DNA of 64,000 bases from Pectinophora gossypiella (GCF_024362695.1 NC_065419.1:6076678-6140677); one strand, 5' to 3'; numbered from the stretch's first letter, positions 54,401 to 63,990 are shown. Numbers and translations are program-made. The notes: generated by a model from the sequence alone, not told the origin.

Positions 54401-56692
54401 GACATCATCTGTCGCTCACCAATCAGGTTATTATTATTGCGTATGGCAAAAAATATCCTGCGTGGATTATTCGTCTACTTTAAGCTCCCTCAACCAAGTC
54501 TCTGCTGCATCCGTCGCGATATGCAGCTCGGTTATGCCACCTGGGAAGCGATGTAGGGGGCATTCATCCCTAAAACCCTATAGGATTTGATCCGGGTGAC
54601 CGCATTCACAGTATGGCGTCTTCTTCGACATGGTTTAAATAAAAGCTTATAAGTTTTACTCTTGCAAGAATGTAACGAAATATTTCGATTATATCGTCGA
54701 AGAAGAGAAGAAGAAGAATGCCTATCTTCTCCATAACCTATCCACTATCTGTCTTCGTTCAAGGGTTTGAATCTTCCCTTATTAAGTATTCTGCCCATAT
54801 CCACATTAGGCCAGTCGCACCTTGGACGCATTTTCGTATGAATTCGTCCCGTATGAGTACTATGGAAGTATTTTGCCCATATCCACATTAGGCCAGTCGC
54901 ACTTAGGACGCATTTTCACACGAATTCGTCCCGTCTAAGCACTATGGAAACGTGCACAGTGGGTGCGAGTTGTTCGTCATAGACCAGGGCCCCGATTGCA
55001 GTAATTTCGAACACTAACGAATGTTTCTGAAGTGTCCGTATTCCTTCTATGCTTTTATTTGTATACTTCTACAAATTAGACCAGTGTTTCCTAACCTTTT
55101 TAATGTCATTACCCTTGTGAACAAGTATGGAAATTGAGTTTACCCCTAATTTAAAATAATTAAAACCACACAAATTCAAACGAATATACATTATGTTTAT
55201 TATGTAAGTAAGAAAATGCACGTTTTAGTAACTACTTAGTAAAGTAATATATAAATCTCGGAGTTAACTAGTGTGAAGGTTGAAATTGCTTTGCATTCGC
55301 AAGTTTGACAATATTAGGTTCGGTTTCACTCAACGCGCATCTCATGTCATGCTCAACATTCAGACGGTTTCTGGCTTTGGTTTTTAATGTGACAAGAGTT
55401 ATATTTCGTGCTATTCCGTGTTACCCCCCTAGAATCTCCATTTTACCCCTGAGGAGGTAATTACCCACAGGTTAGGAACCACTGAACTAGACGCCTGACG
55501 CACTCAGAAACTCAAAATTCTGACATGGTCCCTTGATAGGCATGCAGATATTTATATTCCACATGCAATCCAGCTAGTATATGTATGTTTATCTACAGAA
55601 ATATGCATCCAAAGTGCGGCCAGTCTTAGGCGAGGGATCACATACGACATGTGTTTTCAGGTAACAGACTTCATACAGAACGTGAACCGTAGTTCAGTGA
55701 CGGCAAATCTGGACAACGCGGAGGCCCAGCTAGACGCACTCGTGCAAGTCGTCACTTGTGGAGACAGGATCGGATGGTCGCAGCACAGCAGGAAGATCGT
55801 CGTCATGCTGTCTGATGGGTCCATGCACACTGCTGGCGACGGGTTACTGGGTACGTGGACTTAGATAACCCGTGCGAATTACATAGTTATCTAGCGACAA
55901 GGGTTGCATACTAGCGAGATAAAGATCTCCAGTCGATTATTGTGATGCTATTTGGTGTCCATGCGTACTGCTGGAGACAGGTTATTAAATACAAAATTAA
56001 GCTTTTACAGGATTCACGGTCACTGTAAATAACAATTTAATGCATTACGGTCACGCAAATTGAAACACGCAGTGTACCTAAACACGAAAAATATACGAGG
56101 TATGGCGAAACCAGCTGCCGTCCGCATTTTTTTTTTATTTTATGGCATTTACTACTTGGCCGGAACTGCTGTCGGCATGGACATTAATTACTAAAACAAG
56201 TAATACGCATATTACGTATGTACTAAAAGAAGTAATTATCATCTCCCTAGCATTATCCTATTTCTCACGGGATCCGTTTTTCTGACCCGAAAATTTGACA
56301 GGTCCGGTTTTTTACAGAAGCGATTGCGTGTCTGACCTTCCAATCCGAAGGGAAAACCAGCCCGATACAAGTTAGGTCACATACCTCCGAAACGTATTTC
56401 TCGGGAATGTGAGTTTCCTTCACCGCTGAGCACGTGATAATCATTTAGAATCCAAACCTTTATTCGAAAACAAATTCTAAAATCATTGGTCTATAGAAGA
56501 GGCCCGTGCTGGGTTTAAAATCAAGGCTTGCTTTGGTATGAACCACCAGTATATTATAATTTCATTGTAGGAGGAGCAACAAGGAAGAACGACGAGAATT
56601 GTCATCTAGATGAAAACGGCTACTATTCAGAAGCGGACATATACGACTATCCATCCGTGGCACAAGTGTACAGACTGCTAGATAAGCACAAG
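42396..56692 (+). CDS. Itgbn: integrin beta subunit, beta-nu-like, N-terminal 334 residues
   Basis: Seven exons join in phase: 42396-42471, 46001-46139, 51290-51453, 52943-53108, 54282-54426, 55661-55850, 56571-56692. Residues 1-25 are a hydrophobic signal peptide. A PSI domain follows (about 33-85, CGACLSAASHCRWC), then the start of the hybrid domain (VVQIQPQRVHLSLKPR). The beta-I domain starts at about 140 with YYLMDLTWSMKDD, giving MIDAS residues D151, T153 and S155 and ADMIDAS D158/D159. Later blocks are GFGSFAEKPLMPF, NLDNAEAQLDALVQVVTCGD, DGSMHTAGDGLLGG and DYPSVAQVYRLLDKHK. Integrin beta chains pair with alpha chains at the plasma membrane to bind matrix. DLTWSM, YRHHLSLT and LSDGSMHTAGDGLLGG look closer to insect beta-nu than to beta-PS (DLSKSMEDD), as I recall those sequences. 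The rest of the beta-I domain, EGF repeats, TM and tail lie beyond the window. Confidence 0.92.
43803..44380. mobile_element. dimeric hairpin MITE, interrupted by a LINE tail
   Basis: Hairpin 1 (about 43803-44022), linker CAAGTACATACAGGTAGCCG (the inverse of the 17590 linker), hairpin 2 (about 44064-44380, ending GATGTCACTAACACCCTG) and flanking TA. A LINE 3' fragment sits in the right arm of hairpin 2. Confidence 0.78.
44241..44315 (+). mobile_element. very short RTE-type LINE 3' end
   Basis: AGGGGGAGGCCTGTGCGCAG CAGTGGGCGTCGTACGG-type sequence with a (GATGAT)n tail matches the 3' end of the LINE at 59207-60900. It is bounded by a 27-bp direct duplication with one mismatch (44214-44240, 44316-44342). 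Confidence 0.7.
44870..45200 (-). repeat. LINE 3' region repeat
   Basis: The inverse counterpart of 640-870, longer on its 5' side. The minus strand reads through without a recognised domain. Confidence 0.55.
45560..45680 (+). mobile_element. MITE copy (family of 7015 and 63172)
   Basis: Shares AACTTTGGTACCATGTCACG, TGACAAATTGAACTGTA and ATGTCAAATATGTTAGTGCG with 7015-7160. Confidence 0.55.
46001..46139 (+). CDS. Itgbn: integrin beta exon 2 (PSI domain)
   Basis: Acceptor GTCACAG; encodes LACIEHEECGACLSAASHCR and WCADPYY. The donor, AG-GTTTTT, is weak but is the only one that keeps phase with exon 3. A dispersed repeat begins within a few bases of it. Confidence 0.88.
47372..47797 (-). mobile_element. 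SINE family A with about 120 bp of extra 5' sequence
   Basis: A perfect 13-bp duplication AATAATATTAAAT (47359-47371, 47798-47810) encloses the whole unit. From 47673 leftwards it is a normal minus-strand SINE-A (tRNA-Val head, core, tail). From 47674 to 47797 it carries unrelated sequence (GGAGTCCCGGACTTTTGGAA on the minus strand) upstream of the head. Confidence 0.8.
48285..48440 (-). pseudogene. LINE ORF C-terminal remnant
   Basis: Minus strand encodes IEGKRGRGRPRRTFMKQIKE, KVQVVSYQE, then after a short deletion the CACCGACAAGAGCGCAGCTC terminus and a GA-rich tail. Confidence 0.6.
48562..48786 (+). mobile_element. SINE family A, 5'-truncated
   Basis: Starts GGTTAGGACATTACTGGCTG, carries a core variant (GGGAAGGCACTTTAAGCCGT) and the full A tail to CACAACCCACACGATA. 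The tRNA head is missing. Confidence 0.75.
49700..50022 (+). mobile_element. full-length SINE family A (reference copy)
   Basis: 323 bp bounded by an imperfect 12-bp duplication (ATCTCTTTTGTT at 49688, ATCTATTTTGTT at 50023). Order: tRNA-Val-like head (GTGGTCCAGTGG, CTCACGATCC, GAGTTCGATTC), body (GTTTGGTTAGAACATTACTG), core (TTCGGAAGGCACGTTAAACC), then tail (GGGGCCTTTGGCGGCTCTAT, CACAACCCGCACGATAGAAG). Confidence 0.85.
50590..50812 (-). mobile_element. SINE family D (tRNA 3'-half head)
   Basis: The minus strand starts GCCTCTCACTTTGAGGTCGC then GGTTCGAATCC (B-box), followed by AAACCAATGATTGTCAAATT and TATCACGTGCTCAGCGGTGA, ending near the AGGTAAGG region. Relatives are at 2920-3060 (plus) and 56235-56526 (minus). 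Confidence 0.65.
50914..51237 (-). mobile_element. full-length SINE family A just before integrin exon 3
   Basis: Perfect 10-bp duplication GATGTGGGCT (50904-50913, 51238-51247). Head GGTCCAGTGGTTGAGCGTTG, B-box GGTTCGAATCC, core with a degraded GGTACGTAAAGCCGTTGG, and the A tail. The insertion ends 52 bp before the exon. Confidence 0.85.
51290..51453 (+). CDS. Itgbn: integrin beta exon 3 (end of PSI, hybrid domain)
   Basis: Acceptor ATTCCCAG; encodes SLVSAGCSQ... and VDNVVQIQPQRVHLSLKPR; donor GTGAGT. A SINE ends 52 bp before it. Confidence 0.92.
51454..52942 (+). other. Itgbn: integrin intron 3
   Basis: A LINE 3' end (GTGTGCAATAAAGTATA near 51505) is the only element recognised; the rest is AT-rich. 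Confidence 0.6.
52943..53108 (+). CDS. Itgbn: integrin beta exon 4 (beta-I domain, MIDAS)
   Basis: Acceptor TTCCACAG; encodes DLYYLMDLTWSMKDDKETLV and ends FK(split) at donor GTATGT. Confidence 0.95.
53109..54281 (+). other. Itgbn: integrin intron 4
   Basis: AT-rich DNA with one TIR element at 53880-54159; nothing else recognised. Confidence 0.6.
53880..54159. mobile_element. TIR element with an embedded SINE-A tail
   Basis: ACTTCTAATGGCTTACTTACC at 53880 is matched by its inverse ending at 54159. An inner pair (TGAGAGGTAT...AACAATGC and its inverse) lies at about 54028-54110. A minus-strand SINE-A tail fragment sits at 53938-54008. Confidence 0.7.
54282..54426 (+). CDS. Itgbn: integrin beta exon 5
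   Basis: Acceptor CTTGCAG; encodes LGFGSFAEKPLMPFISMDPR and YSYRHHLSLTNQ; donor GTTATT, phase 0. Confidence 0.93.
54427..55660 (+). other. Itgbn: integrin intron 5
   Basis: Includes a possible LINE remnant (54440-54620, no clear frame) and the 82-bp tandem duplication at 54786-54949; otherwise unassigned. Confidence 0.55.
54786..54949. repeat. two tandem 82-bp repeat units
   Basis: Units 54786-54867 and 54868-54949 have the same length and are about 85-90% identical. Each runs from GTATT(C/T)TGCCCATATCC through GGCCAGTCGCAC and GAATTCGTCCCGT to ACTATGGAA. Confidence 0.85.
55661..55850 (+). CDS. Itgbn: integrin beta exon 6
   Basis: Acceptor GTTTTCAG; encodes VTDFIQNVNRSSVTANLDNA and KIVVMLSDGSMHTAGDGLLG; donor GTACGT. 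Confidence 0.94.
55851..56570 (+). other. Itgbn: integrin intron 6
   Basis: The first 370 bp carry no recognised element; the second half is a SINE-D copy. Confidence 0.6.
56235..56526 (-). mobile_element. SINE family D, diverged copy
   Basis: Shares AGGTCACATA, CCGAAACGTATTTCTCGGGAA and TTCACCGCTGAGCACGTGAT with 50590-50812. Its tRNA-like end is decayed. It ends 44 bp before integrin exon 7. Confidence 0.6.
56571..56692 (+). CDS. Itgbn: integrin beta exon 7
   Basis: Acceptor CATTGTAG; encodes NENCHLDENGYYSEADIYDYP-like text in part (DENCHLDENGYYSEADIYD) and VAQVYRLLDKHK; donor GTAAAT. No later exon was found in the window. Confidence 0.93.
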
Positions 56693-56980
56693 GTAAATAC
56701 ATGTTTTCTTTCAGATTAACGTGCGCGATACGGTAATCTTTGTTTTGAGGATACGTTGGTACACAGCACATAACACAGTACCTACAGCTTCACGATTACG
56801 GTCAAACTAGGGAATGGGGGTTGGGGGGGAGGTCCTAAGCAAATAAATTTCAGATTTCTGGCTTACGATGTATTACGATCAATCCTTGTAAGTACGATCT
56901 AGGGAATTATGGCGTTGACATCAACACCCCAAACGGCGAGTCTCTTTACGGCGAGTGGCTTGACGTCGCGTGACTCTACG

Positions 56981-57785
56981 GCGCACTATGGATCGAAAAA
57001 TGGCTTTCATAGACATAGGGATTTCAAATTTTAAGTGGCGGTTTTTTTGCTGGATATAGCTTCTATTACCTATTACTATATAGAAAAATGATACCCGAGT
57101 TGATTCTGTGCAAAAGCGGATGAATCATAATTTTTTTACGAAAAATTTGTATGGAGCTACTATGGAAAAATCCGATTATCTTGAGAACGGCAAAAAAACC
57201 GTAATATCCTGACAGATGGTTATCGTACTAATTATTTATGATTTTTTAACATAATTCATATAACGGTTTGAGATGCCGTTTTTTTTAAAAAAATCGTCAA
57301 AATAAAAAATATTTATTTTTTGATTAGAAACGGTTTCTTTCAATTAACACAGGTATTTAACAACATTATAAGACATAATGGCATCACGCCTGTATTCCTG
57401 ATGGAGTAGGTAGAAGTTTAAGTATACCCAAGCTTCATCCGCTTCATCCGCTTTTGCACAGAATCAACTCGGGTATCATTTTCCTATACAGGGTGTTAGT
57501 GACATCGTAACGAAAACTTTGAGGGGTGGTTCAGACCTTGATTCTGAGTTGATATCAAGTAGAAATTTCCGTCGCAAAAGTATGGATCGAGATAATCGGA
57601 TTTTTCATAGTAGCTCCATACAATTTTTTCGTAAAAAAAATATAATTCATCCGCTTTTGCACAGAATCAACTCGGGTATCATTTTCCTATATAGTAATAG
57701 AAGCTATATGCAGCAAAAAAACCGCCATTTAAAATTTGAAATCCCTATGTCCATGAAAGCCATTTTTCGATCCATAGTGCGGCGC
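56981..57785. mobile_element. large inverted repeat with about 200-bp arms
   Basis: Left arm 56981-57184 and right arm 57589-57785 are near-perfect inverses (shared words CACTATGGATCGAAAAATGG, ACCCGAGTTGATTCTGTGCA, GTATGGAGCTACTATG). Between them lie a third partial copy (about 57430-57488) and the left half of a CAGGGTGTTAGTGAC hairpin MITE (57489-57586) inserted after TA. Confidence 0.8.
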
Positions 57786-57944
57786 TTTCACTTTAGTTTC
57801 CCTCCACGTCGAGCGTTTTTTTTTTGTATACTTACTACAATTCGCTCTAGGTCTTTAATGTAGTTAGTCATATTGCTACCTAGACTATTTGAGACCAACT
57901 CCTAAATCCAGGTTTTGTTAAAAGCGCTTACGTGATTTTCACTA

Positions 57945-58150
57945 TAAGCACACCCCGGACACTTCATACAAACAACCTCGTTTTATGCAGATACTAGGCA
58001 CACATTGACATTATCGTAAACGCGCAGCTGTGTATGTGACGTCTGACGCCCGTACGATTGAAGACTAAAGTAACACCGAGGGGGGGTGAGGTAAACCTAG
58101 CTCAGCCGCTGCTGCGGAGAGTTGCCGTTCTATAGGTAGTATTATTCGTT
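57945..58150 (+). repeat. dispersed repeat, second copy
   Basis: Same family as 36190-36390; matches include CACACCCCGGACACTTCATA and GATTGAAGACTAAAGTAACA. Confidence 0.55.
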
Positions 58151-59206
58151 AGGTATTCTAGACTACTGGCGACGATATGTCCAGTCAAGTAGCGAACGGC
58201 AACCGAGGTTGGCTTACTGGCTAGTCACATTGGTGCTGATTGCGGTATACATCATCTAAGTTTATTTTGTTATACCTGTCATTTTCTTAACCGCCGAAAA
58301 GGAAAGAGACGGGTGGGCTATTATTTTATTCTGGGTGCCATGGTTAACTAATTCGCCAAAAAAAATTTTTTTTATTTATGCTTTCGTTTGTTAATATTTC
58401 TTACTATTATAACAATAATAATATTTAAATTACATTTTACAGGAATTTGCAGCGATGTTTACCAATTATTTTTCACTTATTTTTATATTTATACTAGGGA
58501 GGGTGCAGAAAAACAACAACTGTGTTACTTTGTTACATTATGTAGTTTTATTATTGAGAACGTTCACATTAAATTCAAACCTTTTTTTTTTAAATTAAGA
58601 TAAAAGATTTTTGAACTTATATTATTAAATCACGAAACATTTCAGTCTAATACATCTTTTTATGGTTAGGTTTACCACTTCCTATTTTTCCGTTTTTCCT
58701 ATTCTTCCGTTACCTAATTTTGATTTTATGAGATAAACTTTTTTAATAAAATAGAAAACAATAGCAGTTCAAGCATTTTATTTATGGAGGTCATTTATAT
58801 ATTAAAAATAATCAATAAAAGTCAAAAATTTTAAAATATACTTAGGTAGTTTTAGTTCTAAGTCTGAAAATGTCTCCATAAAAATGGGGGACAAAAAAGT
58901 AACGCAGTAGTTTAGTAAGTAACATAATGGTAAACTTTCCGCATCTATGGTGTTTAACTTACTGAAAACAATTAAAAACAGAATACAATTACGTAAATTG
59001 AAACCATAACAAATTAAACAAAACTCTCTTAGAATAAAATAAAATCAAAACTTCTCAAAAAAACAATATTAAACATACATTAGTTTCTGTCTGAGTCAAA
59101 TATATTTAATGGGACATCGAATTCATTCAATTCGTTTTCAGCAAATGGAATTCTGTAGTCTCTGCTTACCCCGGTGGGAAATAGGCATGAGTTTATGTAT
59201 GTATGT

Positions 59207-60900
59207 CATCATCGTCATCAGCCTTACGACGCCCACTGCTGGGCATAGCCTCCCCCAAGGATCTCCACGACGATCGGTCCTGCGCTGCCCGCATCCAGCG
59301 GCTTTCCGCGACCTTCACCAGATCGTCGGTCCACTTTGTAGCGGGCCTATACTGAGCGTCGTCCGACACGTGGTCGCCATTCTAGAACCTTTCCGCCCCA
59401 GCGGCCATCGGTTCCCCTCGCTATGTGTCCTGCCCACTGTCACTTTAGCTTTGCAATTCGCCGAGCTATGTCGGTGACTTTAGTTCTCCTGCGGATCTCC
59501 TCATTTCTGATTTGATCGAGCAGGGAAATACCGAGCATAGCTCTCTCCATTGCCCGCTGAGCGACACCGAGCCTCCTCACGAGACCCATAGTAAGCGGCC
59601 ACGTCTCACTGCCGTAGATCATCACTAGCAACACGCACTGGTCAAAGACTTTCCTCTTGAGACACTGAGGTATTTTGGACGAGAAGATATTCCGCAGCTT
59701 CCCGAACGCTGCCCATCCGAGTTGGATCCGACGAGAGATCTCTTTCTCGAAGTTGGACTTACCTAACTTGATTATTTGTCCTAGGTACATGTACTGGTCT
59801 ACAACTTCGAGTGTAACGTTCCCAACCTGAACTGGAGTGGGTGCGACATGGTCATTGGACATAATTTTTGTATTTGCCATGTTCGTGCTAAGACCCACTC
59901 ATTGGGATGCGTTACTGAGATGCTCGAGCATGGTGTTCAGGTCTTCCAGGGTCTCAGCCATTAGGACTATATCATCGGCAAATCGAAGGTGCGTCAGGTA
60001 CTCGCCGTTGATGTTGATGCCAAATCCTTTCCAGTCCAGAAGCTTAAAAATATCCTCCAATGCAGCAGTGAACAGTTTCGGAGAGATGCCATCTCCCTGT
60101 CTCACTCCTCGCTGCAGTTGGATCGGATTAGAGCTCTGGTTCTGTTCTCGAACTGACATAGTGTAATTTTGGTAGAGGTCCCTTAGCACTTCGATGTACC
60201 TATGGTCCACTTGGCACCTCTGAAGAGACTGCAACACCGCCCAGGTCTCGAACGAATCAAAGGCTTTTTCTCATAGTCCACAAACGCCAAGCAAAGTGGC
60301 AGATTATACTCTTCGGTCTTCTGTATAACCTGCCGCATCGTATGGATGTGGTCTATGGTGCTAAAGCCTTTTCGGAAACCCGTTCGTTCGCTTTCCGTCT
60401 TAACGGCATTGATCACAGAGACATCATTGAATATGTGCTTTTTCGTCGACATGATAAAATCGATCTCGTTTTTATAATTTCCACTGGGACTTATTCAGGT
60501 CCATTTGCGGGTGCGGGCTTTCTGAAGAAGGAGTTCATCATATAGAGGTTCTTCTTCTCCATAAAGTCTGCCAGCATCCGGCCTCTGGTGTTCCGAACCC
60601 CAAATCCAAATTGCCCTACTCTCAGCTCGTTACCGCACCGCTTCCCCAACTGTGCATTAAAGTCCCCCATCACAATCGTGTAGTGGCTTTTATGGCTATG
60701 CATGGCTTTAGAAATCTCCTCATACATAGTCTCCACTCCGTCATCGTGGTGTCCCGAGGTCGGAGCGTATACCTGGATGACAGTCAGCGAATATCGAGAT
60801 GATATTCTGAGTATCAGGCACGCTACCCTGCTCGAAACACTACCGATGGTCAACACGTTGTTGACTAGGGACTTGTGGACGATAAACTCGACACTCTGTA
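59207..60900 (-). pseudogene. RTE-type LINE, disrupted endonuclease-reverse transcriptase
   Basis: The minus strand first encodes the APE-type endonuclease (60856-60491: VIQVYAPTSGHHDD, VMGDFNAQLGKRCG). A short out-of-frame join leads to the endonuclease end (STKKHIFNDVSVINAVKT), fused directly to RT text (GFRKGFSTIDHIHT; to 60183). Next come QRGVRQGDGISPKLF and RFADDIVLMAE (60237-59899), then VDQYMYLGQIIKLGKSNFEK and LVMIYGSETWPLT (59898-59440). The 3' end carries CCCAGCAGTGGGCGTC and a GAT-rich tail. It is dead: an internal deletion at about 60405, frameshifts near 60270 and 60480, and a TGA at about 59900; the N-terminus of the endonuclease is absent. Confidence 0.85.
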
Positions 60901-62882
60901 ACGAAATAATTATAAATTAAATTATTAAACTATTATTTAACTATTAAATTTGTAAATATTGAGCAAAATCATTGAGTATTTCCACTGCGTTACGATGGCT
61001 ACAACTGCGTTACATTTCGCAGTAACGCAGTGCATCGGTAACTCAGTTGTAGAAACCACGTGTATTCTAAAATAACACTCATATGGTAATTCATTTTATA
61101 AAACAGATCGTGTACAATAAATATTTGCTCCTTTTTTTAAAGATATAACGTAAAAGATTATTCAATATTCAAAAAACTCACCTATCACAGCGGTCACTCA
61201 GCGGTCTCCCAATTAATACACGCACCTATCCCGCCGGCGTCCTCGCGACTGACTCGGCGAATTTCAAAGCCACGCACTCCCCCCGCGCCCCAATAATATT
61301 TGATTATATGTTATACGACTTTTGGCGCAAATGCATACAAAATTCTAATTTTAAGACTCAGTTTCGTATGGTAACATAGTGTTCGTAATTTTTCGGTTTG
61401 CCGCGGGGACACAATAAATATTTTGGAATAATTAAAAACTGAAATAATATTTATTATTAAAAAAAATAAAGGAAAATAATATTTATTATTGTTAAAGTAA
61501 AGATTAAATTACGTGTTATTACCGCAAATATTACATTTTAATAGCGTCTTGAAGAGTTTTTAAGTAATGTGTGTTTATATGGAGTAAATATATGAGAGGG
61601 ACAGTGGAATTTTGTAGGGAAACAACTGCGTTACTCAAAAGTACAACTTAGTTACCGTGTTTTTGGTTAAATTCAAATAATTTTGATAAAAACGTGGAAC
61701 ATAAAAGCACGAGTATAACATCAGAAATGTACCAATAGTGTAATTATTTAAAAAATAACTGTTTGCTTTATAAAAATCGTGTTTGAACGTGAGAGACAGG
61801 TTATGGGACCCAAAATAAAATAATAGCCCGGGTAATCGACAGGCATAAAAATGGGACACGTCAATTTTAGACAGAAGAAAAGCCCTTCCAAAATGTTATA
61901 TTAGCCAATAACCCAATATAAATGAGTTGACAGCACACCTCAAACGGATTTCATTTTATTCTTTCATTCTAACATTAACAGTTGTCAATCATCAGTCCTT
62001 TTCTTTTTAGGCGGATAAGAAAATGACGGATAGGTATAACTTAAAATAAAATTGGAGGTGTCTGCAGGAATCGGGGCCAGTGCTAACCTTAAAGAGGCTT
62101 ATAATTTAAGATCGCTGCGATAAACCGAGAAAGAAACTTCTCGTTCTAAAATGGTAGGTAGGTACCTTCTTTATGTTTATTTTATATTCAAAGTTTGATG
62201 TTGATGCGCTTTGTTGTTGATGTTTCCTCAATGATGGAAAGTTGAATGCATTTTGTTTGATTTCACGATTAAATAGAAAGTTTTCGTTTGTTGATGTTTT
62301 AGAACGGATGTGAATTGTTATATTGTGCGTTTTTCTCAGAATTACTTTTGTCATTCGAAGAGAAAGTTATACAAAAATATTCAATATCAATGAAAAATTA
62401 ATCCTAAACTAGCGAGACGCTATAATGGCCGTTTTGACATACTTTTAGTAGAATAAAAATCATTTATTTTACATATACGTAGGTATAGATAAACAGTGGG
62501 AGTGAACTTAATAATTAAACTTCACTTATCTCTAAAACGGAACGACAGCTTAGCAAAAACTTAATAAAGTACAGCAATTCGTTTTATTAATATATGTAAA
62601 AATGTTAGATATTTTGTTGTGATTTTATTTTGAATGTGTGCGTGTGTGTGTGTTTTGAGGGTAAACTGTAATCTTTTAATAAAAATCAGTGTGACTGTAA
62701 CCGCGGTATCGTTCACTCATCTCCTGATCCTTGTCTATTTAAATCATATATAAATACTTAACATCTGGCGAGGATGGGATGGAAAAATACGAAACTTAAC
62801 ACCACACCTACACCACAGACATCAGTACACCTATTTACTCATTTATTGTAGTTATTAATGAATACAAAACTTAATGAGCGGG

Positions 62883-63040
62883 CCTAATTGTCCGAAAGTA
62901 CGATGATCCTTCGGAAGGCACGTTAAGCCGTTGGTCCCGGTTACTACTTACTAATGTAAGTGAGTAATTATTACATGAGCCATGTCAGGGGATTGGTGAG
63001 GTTGGTAATCCACCTCACAATCCATACGATAGAAGAAGAG
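62883..63040 (+). mobile_element. SINE family A, truncated core and tail
   Basis: ATTGTCCGAAAGTACGATGA, core TTCGGAAGGCACGTTAAGCC, then a tail with a deletion of the GGCCTTTGGCGG part, ending ATACGATAGAAGAAG. Confidence 0.7.
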
Positions 63041-63171
63041 AAGGAGCTGGACAAACGGAAAAAACAGACATAGCGTCAAAGTCTTACTTGTAAACAAGTT
63101 GTAAACAAATAAGACTTCTAAAAAAGTTCTTCTAAAAAAGTAAAAAAGGTTTTGCTTTCCGAATCATTTGT

Positions 63172-63323
63172 ACAGTCATGAGCAATATCATGTACCCACT
63201 TTAGAACCTTGTCGAACTATCATATTTGACATTTAATGAGACTTACGGTTTAACTTGTCAAAAATATTTTATGTGACATGGTTTCAAAGTGTATACATAT
63301 TAGTACTCGTGACCGTACCAATA
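63172..63323 (-). mobile_element. MITE copy with both termini visible
   Basis: TGTACAGTCATGAGCAATAT at the left end is mirrored by an imperfect inverse of TGGTACGGTCACGAGTACTA at the right end. About 150 bp; it shares its interior with 7015-7160 and 45560-45680. Confidence 0.65.
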
Positions 63324-63904
63324 TAAGCCAAAGATACATAACTAAGTAGGTACATCTTAGATAGTTAATAAGTAGTACGTTCTTCGTACTATTTCGGTCT
63401 CACCACTCTACAAGCGTTGTAAAATTAAACAGTCCATGTTACAAACCACATCCGCAAATTTACACGCCGACGACTGATTTACTCCGGTATTAACCCAATT
63501 TATCCTCGACTTACTAATATAGATACCGTCTGTAAATATTATCTTAGTTATCTAATACATTTCGAGTAGCTTCAAAAGCTTACAACGTTACTTTTACGCT
63601 CTCTTGTTAGTATTAAAGGGTTTTCCAAACATAGATTTTAAAAGTGACTTACAAAAAAGAATCACGTTATGTTACACCTAACAGGCAATCGTTAAAAATA
63701 TGTATATTTGATCAATAGTAACAATAGGCTCGCTCCCTATTACATGGTACTTCTGCCTATCCCTATTGAAAATACAATACGAATTTATATTCTTTGGGGG
63801 CACAGGCGTGTAGCTATGTTACATTTGGCCAACTGCAACACATCGTGCGCTATGTGGTACATACATACATACATACATAATACATAATACATAATACATA
63901 CGCC

Positions 63905-63990
63905 TGCCACTGGTTGCCTGGAAGAAATTGCCCAAGAGCAATAAGGCCGCCTGTTGTGCATTTTTTTTATAGTTTTCCTATTTTCTGTAC
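63905..63990 (+). mobile_element. LINE 3' end next to a CATA-rich tract
   Basis: GGTTGCCTGGAAGAAATTGC and CAATAAGGCCGCCTGTTGTG match the recurrent LINE 3' end. It is preceded by (CATA)n and (CATAATA)n tracts at 63868-63900. Confidence 0.6.

Noticed and set aside
54440..54620. Possible LINE coding remnant on the minus strand
   Set aside because: Short frames suggestive of a retrotransposon but no motif could be named; left as unassigned intron.
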